Source: Micropterus salmoides
Taxonomy: Eukaryota; Chordata; Actinopteri; Centrarchiformes; Centrarchidae
Assembly (NCBI RefSeq): GCF_014851395.1
Contig: NW_024041373.1
Span: 1,423,429 to 1,487,428, forward strand
Direction: 5' to 3'
DNA length: 64,000 nucleotides
In this document: positions 1-11,509 of the stretch, piece by piece
Layout of the letters: every line of letters begins with the position of its first letter
Numbering within the stretch: the first letter of the stretch is position 1
Notes under the pieces: generated by a model
Databases searched by the model: none
What the model was told of the DNA's origin: nothing
Seen by the model: the letters and a program-made list of their open reading frames with translations, nothing else
Translations under genes and position numbers: made by a program

Positions 1-1480
1 GCTTCAGTGAACTAAAATCTTATGCTTACAATATCCTTGCTTATTTAACTAATGTCTGCAGTCTGTAGATGATGATAAATCAAATTCATTACACCAGTTC
101 ATGGGTGCCCCATACCACGAGTGTAAGTAGGTAAGTAAGTCTGGAGCAAAACTGCCAGCAAGTCAGACACACAACAGCAGACCATCATGAATTTTTGGGA
201 ATTCCAGAGTTAAAACAAATGTCATGTTTATTGTGAAAGGACTCACAAAAGACTTCAAATGAAATAATAAACTCTATTGACTAAACTATATTGATGTAAA
301 AATGGATCTCTACAATGACTAATCCCCAATTTCACTGATCATGCTTAAGCACAAGTGTTAGCTGACAATTACATAAAATATGAAATTAGTTATAGTGAAA
401 TGACAAGGGTGGGCTCTCAGCTAGCTAACATCAGATAGCTAATTTTAAGTAAAAGAAATGCCAATTGCGAAACTCTGAAGGTAGGAAAGTTAAGTGTATT
501 AAAGCAGCTAGATTAACTACTGACATTAACCTGCAGCGTCTCCACCAGCGTGTGATGCACTGGACTGGAGACGGACAAGAGTTAAACTAATGTCAATGTT
601 AGGAAATGGTATGGTCCATTTTAGGGGCGTTTGAAATTGTATTTCAAGATTCTTAAATATAAGGCATGAGTATGGGACAAGAAAGACCCCCGGAACTGTT
701 GTTTTTGCCTCTTTTGGGGGGGGGGTCCAAGTCTTAACTAGGGTAGTCAGGCCCCCCCAATACCCCCTGTAATTCGAACCATGGGGAGATGGGAACTCCC
801 TTTGGGCTGGACTTTGGGCTTTTTCACTTTGAAAACCTATTACATACACAAAAAAGATCTATAACTCAATAAAGGAGAGGGAAAAAGCCAAACAGCATAA
901 TACCACCTCTTTAACAGTTTTATCAGCTGGTGTGGAGCTAATAAACCAGGCTACGCAAAGAGTTGTTATCTCAAAAGTTGACTTTTGCATGGCTATAATA
1001 AACAAGAAGTAGAGGTTGCAAACCAGAAACAAAACCAATCGCATGTCCTTAGGACCATGGATCGGAGAAAAATGGAGAGTGGGCAAGTTGATACCAGCCA
1101 TGCTTCCACATGTAATGGAAATATCTGGGAAGACACTGACAGTGAAAACAGCTGATCAGGCATGAGAGTTAAATGTTTGCTATGTCAAAACTTATTCAGC
1201 AAATGTTTCCATCTCCCATTTGGCACATTAACTCTTTTTGAAAAAGACAAAAACCACCTCAAGCAAGCGGAAAAACTTTTTTGTACTGCTGAAGAAAGTT
1301 TTTTTTTAGAATTCTGCCATTTACGTTAACCATTAACCATTCCATTTGACATTGTCTGACATTTTTTATGATTTATCTAAAATGTTACAATGTTGGATGT
1401 TCATGTTAAACATGGCTAGAGCTTCAAATAATGAGGTTAAAGTATTTAAAAGAAATCCCTGTGAGCCAAAAACTCAGATT
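1..1480. other. Non-coding sequence, no gene seen
   Basis: This is AT-rich unique-looking sequence. Short ORFs on either strand (up to 107 codons near 526-849, minus) show no domain, no codon bias and no splice context that I recognise. A run of ten G residues at 716-725 faces a run of seven C at 752-758 and could form a G-rich hairpin. No repeat family is recognised. Confidence 0.6.
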
Positions 1481-1810
1481 TCTTCCTGTTCTGAACACTC
1501 TGTTTTCAACTGCTTTTTCTACCAACAGCTCCGTTCTACGACATACGGAGCTACACAGAGCCGGTGTTCCATATATGGTAATTCGCAAAGCAACAGCCCA
1601 GCTACGCTCAGTCTGTCTGTACCGCTTAACGGCATCAACAGCATGTGCCTCAGGTCCAATCAGAAGACAGTGGGCCTTGAGATGGGGGCCTTAAAGAAAC
1701 AAGAGCATCTACACCTTGTTTCAAACCTTGTGACGGAGCATTTCTATTTTAACCCGTGCATCTTTTCTAGCATTTACTGTACTGGTTTAGCGGCCCAGGA
1801 AACTCACAGA

Positions 1811-1950
1811 CCAATTGCATGTGTTCCAATCGTCTGGTGTGATGCAGCTCGGCCAATCAAATCTGTCCACGTTTCTCGCTAAACAAGAGAAAGTAGGAAT
1901 GCGGTAGGCCTATATAAGAGGGAATGAAAGAGTAGAGGAGGAATTAAAGC
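1811..1950 (+). promoter_or_regulatory. CCAAT/TATA promoter-like cluster, possible solo LTR
   Basis: Three CCAAT boxes lie at 1811, 1826 and 1853, followed by a TATATAAG TATA box at 1911-1918 and an ATTAAA polyadenylation-like signal at 1943-1948. A TATA box followed within about 40 bp by a poly(A) signal is the layout of the U3-R part of an LTR, not of an ordinary gene promoter. No gene starts downstream: the next feature is a SINE. I could not fix the LTR ends (TG...CA), and no partner LTR or retroviral-type ORF is seen. It could instead be a chance cluster or the promoter of an unannotated non-coding RNA. Confidence 0.35.
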
Positions 1951-2067
1951 TGTTCATTTGTTAAGATGTGATGAGTGCTTATTATAAAACTAGTTGAGAA
2001 TGAACTTCAAGCTAGACTTTTTATTTAATTTTTTTCCTGAAATTAAGCACTTTACTTAAATTTAGAA

Positions 2068-2178
2068 TATATTAGTGTCTTGCTCAAGGACACACAGGTG
2101 GATGTCACTTTAGGGAGTTGAACCCAGGTCTTTTACACCAAAGGCATGCGTCTTATCCACTGCACCATCACCACCCGC
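2068..2178 (-). repeat. tRNA-derived SINE
   Basis: Read on the minus strand, this carries an exact Pol III A box, TGGTGCAGTGG (plus coordinates 2157-2167), and an exact B box, GGTTCAACTCC (2114-2124). The 5' and 3' arms of the tRNA-like head can partly pair (GGTGG with CCACC). It then runs into a segment reading TGTCCTTGAGCAAGACACT, a core shared by common teleost SINEs. That core is also present at 42058. The acceptor stem is imperfect and the SINE core is attached, so this is a SINE head rather than a tRNA gene. Confidence 0.75.
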
Positions 2179-2182
2179 TGTA

Positions 2183-2790
2183 TAGGAGTAGATTCAAATA
2201 GAAAACCGTACAGAATTAATTACAAGCTAAACAAAAATATTGAGTTGATTTGAAAAAGATAAACTCCCTAATGTGTAAATAGCACAAATAAATATAAATT
2301 TAATTATATATATCAATGATATATAATTGAGTATTAATCATCCACACATAAGGAAGTGAGGCTGAGCAGATCTGCCAGGCCAAGCGTTTCTGGTACTTAC
2401 ACCGACCCCCAGAAGCAGTGTCTACTGTTTTTTTCAGTTCTCATATATAAAATGTAAAATATAGAGCTGGAAATAAGTATACTGTGTCCTTCTTAAAAGA
2501 AAAGTTGGGAAAACCTGGGAGTTGACAGTGAGGAATATACTGCCAGGGCAGCAATACTCTGGACCTTGTTTACACGAACATTTCTGGCAGCTCCTCCCCC
2601 CATCCCTATTTTTGTCAATCAGACCATATTTCCCTACTTCTCCTAACTACTTACTGCCAGCTGATTAAAAGGGTCAAAGCATCAAAACAAAACAACAATT
2701 ACAAAGTGTGAACAGCTGAAACTACAGCAGCTCCACAGCACTGTTGAGAGATTGAAACAAATGCAGATCTCCACCAGGTGTTTGCCTGTG
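2183..2790. other. Non-coding, nothing recognised
   Basis: AT-rich sequence between two repeats. No ORF of note, no repeat family recognised and no regulatory motif that stands out. Confidence 0.5.
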
Positions 2791-2791
2791 C

Positions 2792-3050
2792 AAGGCAATG
2801 CAAGTTTATTTGTACACATTTTAACAAGGCCATTCAAAGTGCTTTACATAAAACAAAAGCATTAGAGAATGCAATTTTTAAAAGGGTGACAAAATAAAAA
2901 CTGGATAAAACAGGACAGTAGAAATTACAGTGCAGTTTAAGTTATTAATCTACTTGATTTAATTAGAGGCATGGGGAAAAAAGAAAAGTCTTGACATGTA
3001 TCATTTGTAAGATTTATAAGATGTAACTGAGGCAAATAGTAAGGGGTTCA
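2792..3050 (-). repeat. LINE 3' end fragment (GCAAGGCAA-tail type)
   Basis: The plus strand begins with GCAAGGCAATGCAAGTTTA, followed by a segment about fractional overlap with TTCAAAGTGCTTTACATAAA. I recognise this arrangement as the reversed 3' end of a teleost non-LTR retrotransposon whose tail is a GCCTTGCCTTGCC-type short repeat. Only 3' untranslated sequence is left and there is no ORF. The family assignment is from memory. Confidence 0.55.
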
Positions 3051-3352
3051 AACCCCCAAATATCTAATTAACAGTTGCCATAGGTTGCCTACAATTAATA
3101 AGACTCAGAGACATAGGTTTTGACTGGAAGTATGATTTAGTTAAACAATTTAAAAATCAGGTTGGTCACTGAGCTGCAGCACACAGCTCTCCTCTCCCTT
3201 CCAAACACTAGCTACCCTCCAGGCAGTCAATGGACATAAAGTTGTTCCTGTGATGTAGAGACAGAGCTCAGTTAAAACTTTATGGATGAAAAATACTTTT
3301 GTTACAGATTAATAACTCCAGCTCAAGTCTACATTGCCAAGCTGGTCGGCAA

Positions 3353-5700
3353 AATTTACATTTACATTTACTCATTTGGCACACTTTTATCCAAAGCGAT
3401 TTAGATTTGAGGAACAACATACAATCATTAACAGAGCATAAAATACAGCACGAGATCTACAACTGACAATACATATCAATAAAAGCAGCAATAAATACAA
3501 GTAAAGCGCTAATGTCACATATCGCATCAATGGGGTAAATACCTGGGGAAAGAAGTTAGAGTTAACAAAAAGTGCAGTCAATCCAAGATAATTGTAGGGG
3601 ATAGAAGAAGAAGAGCACAGGAAGTGCATGTTAGAGGTTAGGAGTTAGAGGTGTTATAAGAGAAAGTGTTCTCGGAAGAGATGAGTTTTCAAGAGCTTCT
3701 TGAAGTTAGAGAGGGACGCCCCTGTTCTGATGGCATGTGGTAGCTCGTTCCACCATCACGGTGTCACAGATGCGAACAGCCGGTACTGGGATTGCTTTGT
3801 GTGAAGGGATGGCAGAGCCAGGTGGCATTCGTGGAGGAGTGTAGGGGCCGAGAAGGTCAGTGGAGGTCACACAGCAATGGAGTGACATGCGTTCTTTGGG
3901 GCTGATGAAAAACCAGACGTGCTGCTGCATTCTGAACCATTTGTAGGGGTTTCACCATACAAGCTGGAAGACCCGCTAGGAGGGCATTGCAATAGTCGAG
4001 GTGAGAGGTAACCATGGCCTGTACCAGAAGCTGGGTGGCATATTGAGTGAGGTAGGGCCTGATTTTTCTGATGTTGTATAGAGGAAAGCGGCAGGACCAA
4101 GGGACAGCAGCAACATGGTCTGAAAAGGACAGCTGGTCATCAATCATGACACCCAAGTTTCTCAACACCCTGGTTGGAGTGATGGTTGAGGAGCCAATTT
4201 GTGGTTTGATGTTATGGTGGATAAATTGTTTGGCTGGAATGACCAAGAGTTCAGTCAGGTTTAGTTGAAGGTGGCAAGCCTTCATCCATGGAGATATGTC
4301 TGAGAGATCCGTGCCGAGACGGTGGGATCAGCTGGCGGGAAGGATAGGTAGAGTTGCATATTGTCTGCGTAGCAGTGGTAAGAGAAACCGTGCGGACCCA
4401 GTGAGGTGGTGTGAATTGAGAAGAGAAGGGGCCTTAGCACTGAGCCCTGTGGAGAGGCAGTGGAAGGAGGATAATTGTCCTTGCCACAAAACATTGTAGG
4501 AACGCCCCGAGAGGTAGAATTTGAAGCACAGGAGTGCTTTACCCGAGAGAGTGCGGATAGGAGGATCATGTGATTGACTGTGTCAAAGGCAGCTGATAGG
4601 TCAGCAGGATAAGAACCGAGGACTGGGCTGCAGCTTTGGCTGACCTTAGGGCTTCTGTTACAGACAAAAGAGCCATTTCAGTAGAGAGGCCACTCTTAAA
4701 ACCTGACTGATATGGATCTAGGAGGTCATTCTGTGAGAGGAATTCTGAGACCTGTTTGAAGACTGCCCGTTCGATAGTTTTGGATAAAAATGGTAAACTG
4801 GCCGATAGTTCTCAACTTGAGTTGGGTCGAGTGAGGGCTTTTTAAGCAAGATTGTAACCTGAGCTTTTGAAAGTGGTCGGAAAGGTCCCTGAAGCCAGAG
4901 AAGTATTTATCACCTGAGTGATTGCCGGGACCACAGTAGGAGATATGGCTTGGAGCTGATTCGTAGGAATCAGGTCCAGTGGGCATGTAGTGGGATGGCT
5001 ATGGGTCAGGAGTTCTGATACTTCGTTCTCTGTGAGAGGAGTAAACGAGCAGAGTGAAGTGCCATTCTCCTGGGAGGGCAGAGGAACAGATGTAGTAGGA
5101 CTGCTATATGTTAGCCATTTCCCGAGGGAGCTGGAGGGAGACATGTATAAGGACTGCTACATGATAGGTTTTCCTGTGGGAGCTGACCAGGGCGGGAATA
5201 GAATGGTTGATTTTGAGAGAGGCAAGTTTGTGGGTGGAGGAGGATTTAGTAGCATTTTAAAAGTGGAAAATAATTTCCTTGAGTCAGTGACACTGCTTAT
5301 TCTGTCATTATAGAACGCAGTTTTGGCAGCACTGATGCTTGTTGATAAGGAGGATAGGAGCAGTTGGTAGCCCTTAAGGTCAGCAGGGTCTTTGGTTTTT
5401 TGCCATTTTCTTTCAGCGGCTCTGAGGTCAGTACAGAGCCCACGGATGGTATCAGTTAGCCATGGGTGGAACTGGTTTGGGCGGGCAGGCTTGGTGGATA
5501 GAGGACACATGCTATCCAGGCACGAGCTCAGTGTAGAGCAAAGAGATTGTGCGGGATCTTTGACCTTGAGTGAGGAAAATGTGTTGAGGGAAGGTAGAGT
5601 GTGAGACCAACGGTGCTGGAACAGTGGGCAGTTCCTGTAGGCATACCGTGAACTGAATGAAAAAGTGGTCAGTATAGAGGAGTGACAGTTAGGCAACATG
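3353..5700 (-). mobile_element. L2-clade LINE, 5'-truncated and degraded
   Basis: The minus-strand 3' end (plus 3353-3420) shows the typical fish L2 tail: a segment complementary to a GTCGCTTTGGATAAAAG-type motif, then short TAAATG repeats. The whole RT region and the linker 5' of it are present. The apurinic endonuclease domain is missing, so the copy is 5'-truncated near 5700. The same 3' end is present on the plus strand at 19865-20211, which confirms the family and the boundary. A GGCAA at each edge (about 3347 and 5692) could be a remnant of a target duplication, but this is weak. Confidence 0.85.
3690..5690 (-). pseudogene. L2 LINE ORF2 remnant: linker and reverse transcriptase
   Basis: Minus-strand pieces appear in the right order. 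The linker before the RT lies at 5708-5157 and includes CPLSTKPARPNQFHPWL. RT motif 1 lies at 5144-4842 (TCPLDLIPTNQLQAISP). The palm segment lies at 4569-4282 and includes SPQGSVLRPLLFS and CYADNMQLYLS. The thumb and C-terminal part lie at 4285-3857 (LDYCNALLAGLP and NAAARLVF). The pieces are in different frames with stops between them. The catalytic YADD reads YADN, so the enzyme would be dead even without the frameshifts. Reverse transcriptases of this family copy their own RNA at a nicked genomic target. Confidence 0.85.
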
Positions 5701-5927
5701 TAGCCCACAGCTGAATCGAAGCCGTGTTTACTGGCTTCTCGCTGATCCGCCCTTCTCTGCTTCTGATTGGCTAGTAGTCTTTAACTAGGAACTGCGCATG
5801 TGCAACTCCCATCAAAGATCACTTAGAGACAAGATGCATCACTCCATAGCTCAAACAAAGTCTTTAACACAGGGTGAAAAGAGGAGCTGCAGCAATGTGC
5901 AGTATGAAAAAAAAAATTAAACCTGTT

Positions 5928-6074
5928 CTGGTACAACCGAATATCCCAGTTTCGCCCGGTCTCGAATGCGTTCACCAGAAGGAAATCCGACTTCAAGTGG
6001 CGTCCAAGATGGTTTTTCTAGTTGGAGGTCGGAAATTTCCCAGTTCCGAGTTGCCTGGAACACAGCATTACTAG
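5928..6074. repeat. MITE-like fragment, one inverted-repeat end
   Basis: The right edge (about 6030-6066) reads, on the minus strand, GCTGTGTTCCAGGCAACTCG, followed by CGGAACTGGGAAATTTCC. I recognise GCTGCGTTCCAG as the terminal type of abundant fish MITEs, possibly Harbinger-like. A matching left end is not visible, so this is a half element. A related left end, GCTGCGTTCCAGTAGTTGG, occurs at 12518. Confidence 0.4.
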
Positions 6075-6319
6075 GCCAAAAGCCCGCCTATCACACCCTA
6101 CCACCTTTAAAACACCTGGATGGCAAATGAATAAACATATAGGATTTGAAATGTGACTTAAAGTTGAAAACATAAAATTCTACCTAGATGTTGTCAAATA
6201 TCACTGATATGGTACCATATATCCGTAACTTCCTTAGTTTTACTTGATCATTGATCATTTCAAAGAGGTTATAAAGATGATGTAGCAGCTGATTTTTCAC
6301 TTTGTACACAATGCACAAT

Positions 6320-6615
6320 AACATGAACATTCTCTCAGGCTGACGTGCCTGGAAAACCTGAGGAAGGGGCCCAGGAGGCATCCTAATCATATGCCCAAAC
6401 CATCTCAGCTGGCTCCTTTTAACTTAAAGGAGCAGTGGCTCTGCTCCGAGCTCCCTCTGGATGTCCAAGCTCCTCACGCTATCTCTAAGGCTGAGGCCAG
6501 CCCTTCTGCCGAGAAGCATTTCAGCCACGAGCCGCAATCCCAACATTTTGGTCACTACTCAAAGCTCATGACTGTAGGTGAGTATTGGAATGCAGATCGA
6601 CTGGTAAAATGAAAG
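6320..6615 (-). mobile_element. RTE-type LINE fragment, RT C-terminal region
   Basis: Minus-strand translation in broken frames gives MIRMPPGPLPQVFQARQPER (from 6390) and, further upstream, a segment resembling the region after the RT palm in RTE LINEs (Rex3-like): a Y-x-PT-x-x-x-G-x-E-like stretch near 6590 and a conserved R-x-x-W-x-G-x-x-RMPPG-like stretch. It lacks the catalytic RT motifs, the 3' tail and an intact frame. The RTE assignment is from memory of the conserved C-terminal motif. Confidence 0.6.
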
Positions 6616-8007
6616 CTTGGCCTTCTAATTATGAGATAGGTAAAAGTGAACACACTTAACAGCAGCCAGTGGCGGCCGTAACACATGACAATGATGGAAG
6701 TTACTAATAAAGCTGATTAGGGAGCATATTTTACAGAACATGGTAAACCCTACTAAAATATCAGTGTGTCGTGTATAAGTGTCATAATTGAAAAGCGTTG
6801 GATATTAACAGTGATCATACTTTTTGGACAAACACTCTGCATCTTGCTCTGTGATACCACCACTTGTTATCAAGGTCACACAATTGTCTTCATTTCATTT
6901 GCACCATTTTATAGTCCCAAGAGAGTCAAAACAAATTCAAAATGGCTGCTGCAAAATGACTGCAAGATGGGAGCTGTGAAAGCGGATGACGCCTTGTGGC
7001 CTGTGTGTCTCACACTGCTGTATCTGGTCGAAGAGTGATAGCACTGGTCCCAAGAATAGCTCCAAATTATTCATAGCGAGGTATGACAAGCTCTGGTGAA
7101 AAATATGACTGTGTCTGAGTCCATTGCTGCAGGCCAGGAGAATAGATTAAATATAAAGCTGTTAGCGGGTAAGTAATACACTAGCAAATCGAAGGACAGT
7201 ACCTGGACAGGATCACTGGACAGCAACTCTGTGACACAGAGACAACATCTCATGAATGTCTAGTTGTCAATCACCTCTAAATCCATTGATGGTTAATTAC
7301 TTTTGTATGTCCTTTACAAGAGTACAATAAGAAGGAGACATTTAACTTTACTGAGTGGCTTCTAACTAGAAATACTCAAGAATACTCTTGAGAACTTGGG
7401 AAATCAATCAGAATGAAGACAACTGGCTAAAAGAAAAAACACAAATATACAGTTTGGGAGTTTAGACAGTTATCCTGTGATGCGTAAATATTTGATGAGA
7501 GAGTTTGGTGACCAAACCTGGATGTCTTCCCAAAATGTAGTGTTTGGTGACAATGCTACAATGCTTGGCCTTCTGCATTTTGGGTTTAAGCTAATGCCTT
7601 TTTTAATTTCTCATTTGGGACAGACAGTAGAATGGTGGCACTATCACTGTTAATTTGCAGTGCACTATAAGATTTGTACTGAAACTTTGGACTATGTACA
7701 TTTATATACTGTATATTCACAAGCAGGAATGAAGGTCCTACACAACAGGCTCAGAATCACACTCGCACACTCAAAAACAGTCTCATTCCCGCCCACACAC
7801 ACAGCTCACTTTTAGCCCTCAGGCGTCACATTTGAGTTTCATTTACTTGATTAAATCATATTTGCATATGGAAATTGTTTGAAAATGATATTAATTTGTT
7901 ATATTCAAAGGAGAATTACTTTCTCATATTAAAGCTAAACCAGGCAAAGGCTGCGAGAGTGACAGGTGATGATATTGCACTTTGTCAGCTGGGGCCTGTC
8001 AGTGAAA

Positions 8008-8008
<1 letters not shown>
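6616..8008. other. Non-coding, nothing recognised
   Basis: Unique-looking AT-rich sequence. The longest ORF (90 codons at 6766-7038, plus) has no recognisable domain and sits in ordinary AT-rich sequence, so I read it as chance. Confidence 0.5.

Positions 8009-8050
<42 letters not shown>
8009..8050 (+). repeat. (CA)n microsatellite
   Basis: Uninterrupted CA dinucleotide tract of about 21 units. Confidence 0.95.
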
Positions 8051-8051
<1 letters not shown>

Positions 8052-8999
8052 TGTACGAAATGCATGTTTTTTTCTAGGCTATAAATCAGTTTAGATCTAC
8101 AAATCCTCCTTTACATCCATTGCAATAAATATGAAGGTCATTTTCTCAGAGATTTTCCTCAACCTTGTGTGTCGTGTCCAGGTGTCTGTGAGTGATGTAG
8201 CTCGACGAGATGCCACTGCGGGACAGATCTCCTCCTGAGCCAACTTAACTTATCAGGAACACGGACCAAAAAAATCAGGCTAATTAATTAAGAACAGTAT
8301 TAGAAGTAATGGGATATTATAATATAAATTGCTACATTCTGGAACCAATTTAATCCAATTACTGGAACCCCTCATGAATATAATACCTCCAAAATCACTC
8401 CGTCAGAGTCCAAAGGGAGATGTGTCTGACTACTAAGACTGAAAGAAAAGAAAAAGGGAAAAAAAAATCTGCTCGCTTTTAACAGCGAACACCAACGATG
8501 ATTTAAATGGTTGAGAGGAACTGTTAATTTGAGTAATAAACCTAATGATGCCTTTTTTTTCTAATTGACATTTCGACCATTTACAACCCGAGTACGTTTT
8601 TGTTTGAGCTCCCTTGTGTTTGATAAAGACGAATGACTGGAAAGGCTGATTGGTGCCTTTTCTCTTAATGGCCTCTACCCAATTTAAAAAATGCCTTAAA
8701 AGAGACAAAAGAATACTATTATCCACCAGTTAAAGTAGAGTGCATTTTGGCAGAGTGGATGGGATAAATTGACAACTTTAGAGGCTCAGAAATCATTTCA
8801 TGAGAGATAAATCCACATTTCAACATATAAACAAGACACGAGTGCTTCGGAGAAGATTTAGGGTTAGGTGGCAAGACTCGTATTGAGCATCATATAAATG
8901 GGAACAAATTGCAAAGCAGTTTGAGAACAAAATTTCCTCTCCCCACTCAATGATAGAAGTACAAATGTTCTAAGTTCCTTTACTTTTAGGATTGCCTAG
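8051..8999. other. Non-coding, nothing recognised
   Basis: No repeat or gene recognised. The 97-codon minus ORF at 8433-8726 is rich in F, S and K, as expected from AT-rich DNA, and shows no domain. Confidence 0.5.
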
Positions 9000-9140
9000 C
9001 AGTGGTGGAAGATGTATTTGGATATCTACATTCTTTAATTAAGAGTAGCAATACCAAAATGTAACAATTCTCCGTTATAAGTAAAAGTCCATCAATTAAA
9101 ACACAATGTACTAATGATCAAGCAGTCATTGTCTGTGTAA
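9000..9140 (+). repeat. Left part of a hAT-like MITE (CAGTGGTGGAAG type)
   Basis: Starts with CAGTGGTGGAAGATG and goes on with AGTAGCAATACCAAAATG and TAAAAGTCCATCAATTAAAA. I recognise this as a common percomorph non-autonomous element with CAGTGGTGGAA termini. The part expected further in (AAGCAGCAT...GGTGGAGC) is found at 10220-10262, on the far side of another element. This suggests the copy was split by that later insertion. Confidence 0.5.
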
Positions 9141-9360
9141 TATTATCATTCATTATTAACAATGGTGGAGTACAGTCACTCAAGATTTGGCATCCCAACT
9201 ATGTAACTAAAAAAAATAAAAGTCTAAAAGGCAACTTTGCTGTTTTCTCACCACTTTAATATCATTGTGTTCGTTCACAGCAGGCAGCTATTTTCAGTGA
9301 AAAAGTTGGAGTAGGGCAAAAACAAAACTAAAAGGACAGTGAATATTTGGACGAGTGACA

Positions 9361-10011
9361 CAGGGTTGGGGAGTAATGGATTACATTAACGGTGTTACGT
9401 AATCAGGATACAAAAAAAAGTAACTGTATTCTGTTACAGTACAGAAAATAAAGACGTAATCAGATTACTTGTACATTTTGAAAAATCATAGGTATCATAG
9501 CTCATAGGTATTACTTTAAGCAGAAAGTTTCCATGAAACAGAAAATGCAGTGCTATTTGCCTCCGTATATGTTTTTTTTATAAACAGTCTATGGTATATG
9601 TACGTTTTTGTAAAAACGCAAAGCTGGAGAGGGACGTGTCGCAGGTATTGATTGGCGTTCACAGTCGCGGGTCCCCTGCGGGACATCAGAGAGAAAACTA
9701 GAAAATATTTTCTCCATATTTCTAATATTTCTCCATCAAATATGATCCAGTTTCACCAAAATCTGTGAAAAAAGTTGTTTTTGTACAGTAATCAGTGGGG
9801 CCCAGGCTCCCAGAAACATTATCCTTCAGCAGCATTATATTGAGAAATCTTTTCATTGGACACTAAATTAATACAACTGCAGAATGAGTCATTAACAATT
9901 TAAAATGGTTTTCCAAATGACAAACTTTACATTACATTACTGATTACATTTTGGAACAAGTAATTAGTAATTGTTCCAGATTACATTTTTAAAGAAACGC
10001 TCCCAACCCTG
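9361..10011. mobile_element. Non-autonomous hAT-like element, 651 bp
   Basis: Left end CAGGGTTGGGGAGTAA and right end CTCCCAACCCTG are inverted. The subterminal sequence is rich in TTACGTAATC / GATTACATT repeats in both orientations, as hAT transposase-binding regions are. The flanks GAGTGACA (9353-9360) and GACTTATA (10012-10019) match at five of eight positions and could be a decayed 8-bp target duplication. There is no transposase ORF inside. It lies within what looks like an older MITE. Confidence 0.6.
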
Positions 10012-10134
10012 GACTTATATTTGTCAGGTGGACACAAATATGGCTCCAAATCAATACTGATGTTGATGTGCAACTGCTTGTAAATCGGCAACTGTAAGTT
10101 CACCATATCAGCTGTTTACTGCCGCTTATTTCCA

Positions 10135-10300
10135 CCGCCCCAAGTAGCCAAAAAAGAATCAGTTATTGCAAGTTTAAATAATTGATCTGAATACTTCCTT
10201 CTTTAATATTGATTTATTGTCACCTGTAAGCAGCATTGTAATCTAGCTGTTTTAGGTGGAGCAAATACAAGCCCATTGGTTCCAACTGAAGATGTAAATA
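10135..10300 (+). repeat. Right part of the split MITE
   Basis: Contains CTGTAAGCAGCATTGTAATC and TTAGGTGGAGC, which I associate with the inner part of the CAGTGGTGGAAG-type element that starts at 9000. The far terminus is not visible. Confidence 0.4.
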
Positions 10301-10301
10301 T

Positions 10302-11415
10302 TTGAAAACAGATCAGAAAAATATAGTTTCATTTTGTAAAAGAAAGAGCAAAAATAATTTTTAACAGCTGGACACCATCATTTTTAATAAACATTACTCA
10401 AACAAGAGAAAATAGTGCAGTCCAGACTCACTCAGAAAGTCCACAGAGCCTGTCTGCTTTGCTGCTGCCGGAGCAGCCATTCTACTAAATGTTTGTGCTC
10501 ACGCCAGAAGCGCTGCAGTGCGTCCATGGACTGAGTGCGTCCAGGAAGCGTCCCAGCGTCAAGCAGCACAGCACAGATGAACCGGGCAGGAAGTCAGACA
10601 CAGATACGACAGAGAATTCAGTCAATATTCAAAATAAAATACCTGTCACAGACTTCCGATCGTATATCAACAATAAACGTAGTTAAATCAGAAAAAAAAG
10701 ATACATTTTTACTACGTAGCCTACTTAATCATAGTAGAAGCACAAAAAGCAAGCACTAATCACCAATCAACAAAATCTAAACATGTTGGCAGGTAAAATT
10801 CTCTTGTCTGTGACCCACGTCATGTGAGTGTAGGCTCATTCTACGTTTAATGTAGGTTCAGTACACACTAGTCACATCCACATAAAAGGTTAAAGTGTAT
10901 GCATAAAGTGCATAAAGGTTGTATTGTTGTGTATGCTGATAGATGTGTGTATCCTGAAAACCCATCACAAACACTAATGGTGTCACTTATGCTTTCGTTT
11001 GACCCTACTGCATCAGGATACAAGTATTAGATTTTTAGGAATCCAGACAGTAACTGATACAGGCTGGGAACAAAGTCACTATGAAAGTTTCCAAAGAAAT
11101 GAAATTATTTCACCGGGAAAAACAAAACTCAGTTGCTCTTTTAATCAGCAACAAATTCAACCATCCCTTAATGCATATTTAATTACATCAACTTTCCCTT
11201 TCTTTTGATCAAAGCGAGAGGGAAGATCTCGTTAAACGGAGGCATATGGACGTTAGTGTGAAATATTGAGAAGTATATGAAAGAGGAGCCCTGTATTCCC
11301 TGGTGGATCCCTCTGACAATCATGCCAAAGAATGGAGCAGAATAAATTGAGGTACTTGTTGTTGTTGAGAAAACCCTCAGCTCACCAGTAAAGCTATTAT
11401 CCCATACTACCAAAT
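10302..11415. other. Non-coding, nothing recognised
   Basis: Two overlapping plus-strand ORFs at 10489-10759 (65 and 74 codons) lie in a locally GC-richer patch, but they carry no recognisable domain and no splice or promoter context. I see no repeat family. Confidence 0.5.
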
Positions 11416-11416
11416 A

Positions 11417-11500
11417 CAATACAATTTAAGTCAATTCAGCTTTATTGATACTCTCACAAGCAATTTAGCAGGTAGTGTTGGTAGTCACAAAGCAACATCT
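11417..11500 (-). repeat. LINE 3' tail fragment
   Basis: On the minus strand this reads ATCAATAAAGCTGAATTGAC followed by short AT-rich pentamer-like repeats. It resembles the plus-strand LINE tail at 28460 (CAATAAAGCTAATTTGAATT). It is a short 3' end with no ORF. Confidence 0.45.
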
Positions 11501-11509
11501 CATCCCGAC

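Noticed and set aside
716..758. G10/C7 pair as a regulatory quadruplex
   Set aside because: Single homopolymer runs are common in this genome (also at 46550 and 39129), and nothing nearby would be regulated.
1346..1882. 178-codon plus ORF
   Set aside because: No recognisable domain, no conserved start context, and its 3' part runs into the CCAAT/TATA cluster; codon content looks random.
2100..2178. tRNA gene
   Set aside because: A and B boxes are present, but the acceptor stem does not pair fully and a SINE core is attached, so it is a SINE head.
8009..8050. CRISPR-like or satellite arrays among the CA/TG/GA/TA tracts
   Set aside because: All are simple dinucleotide microsatellites; no repeat-spacer structure occurs in the window.
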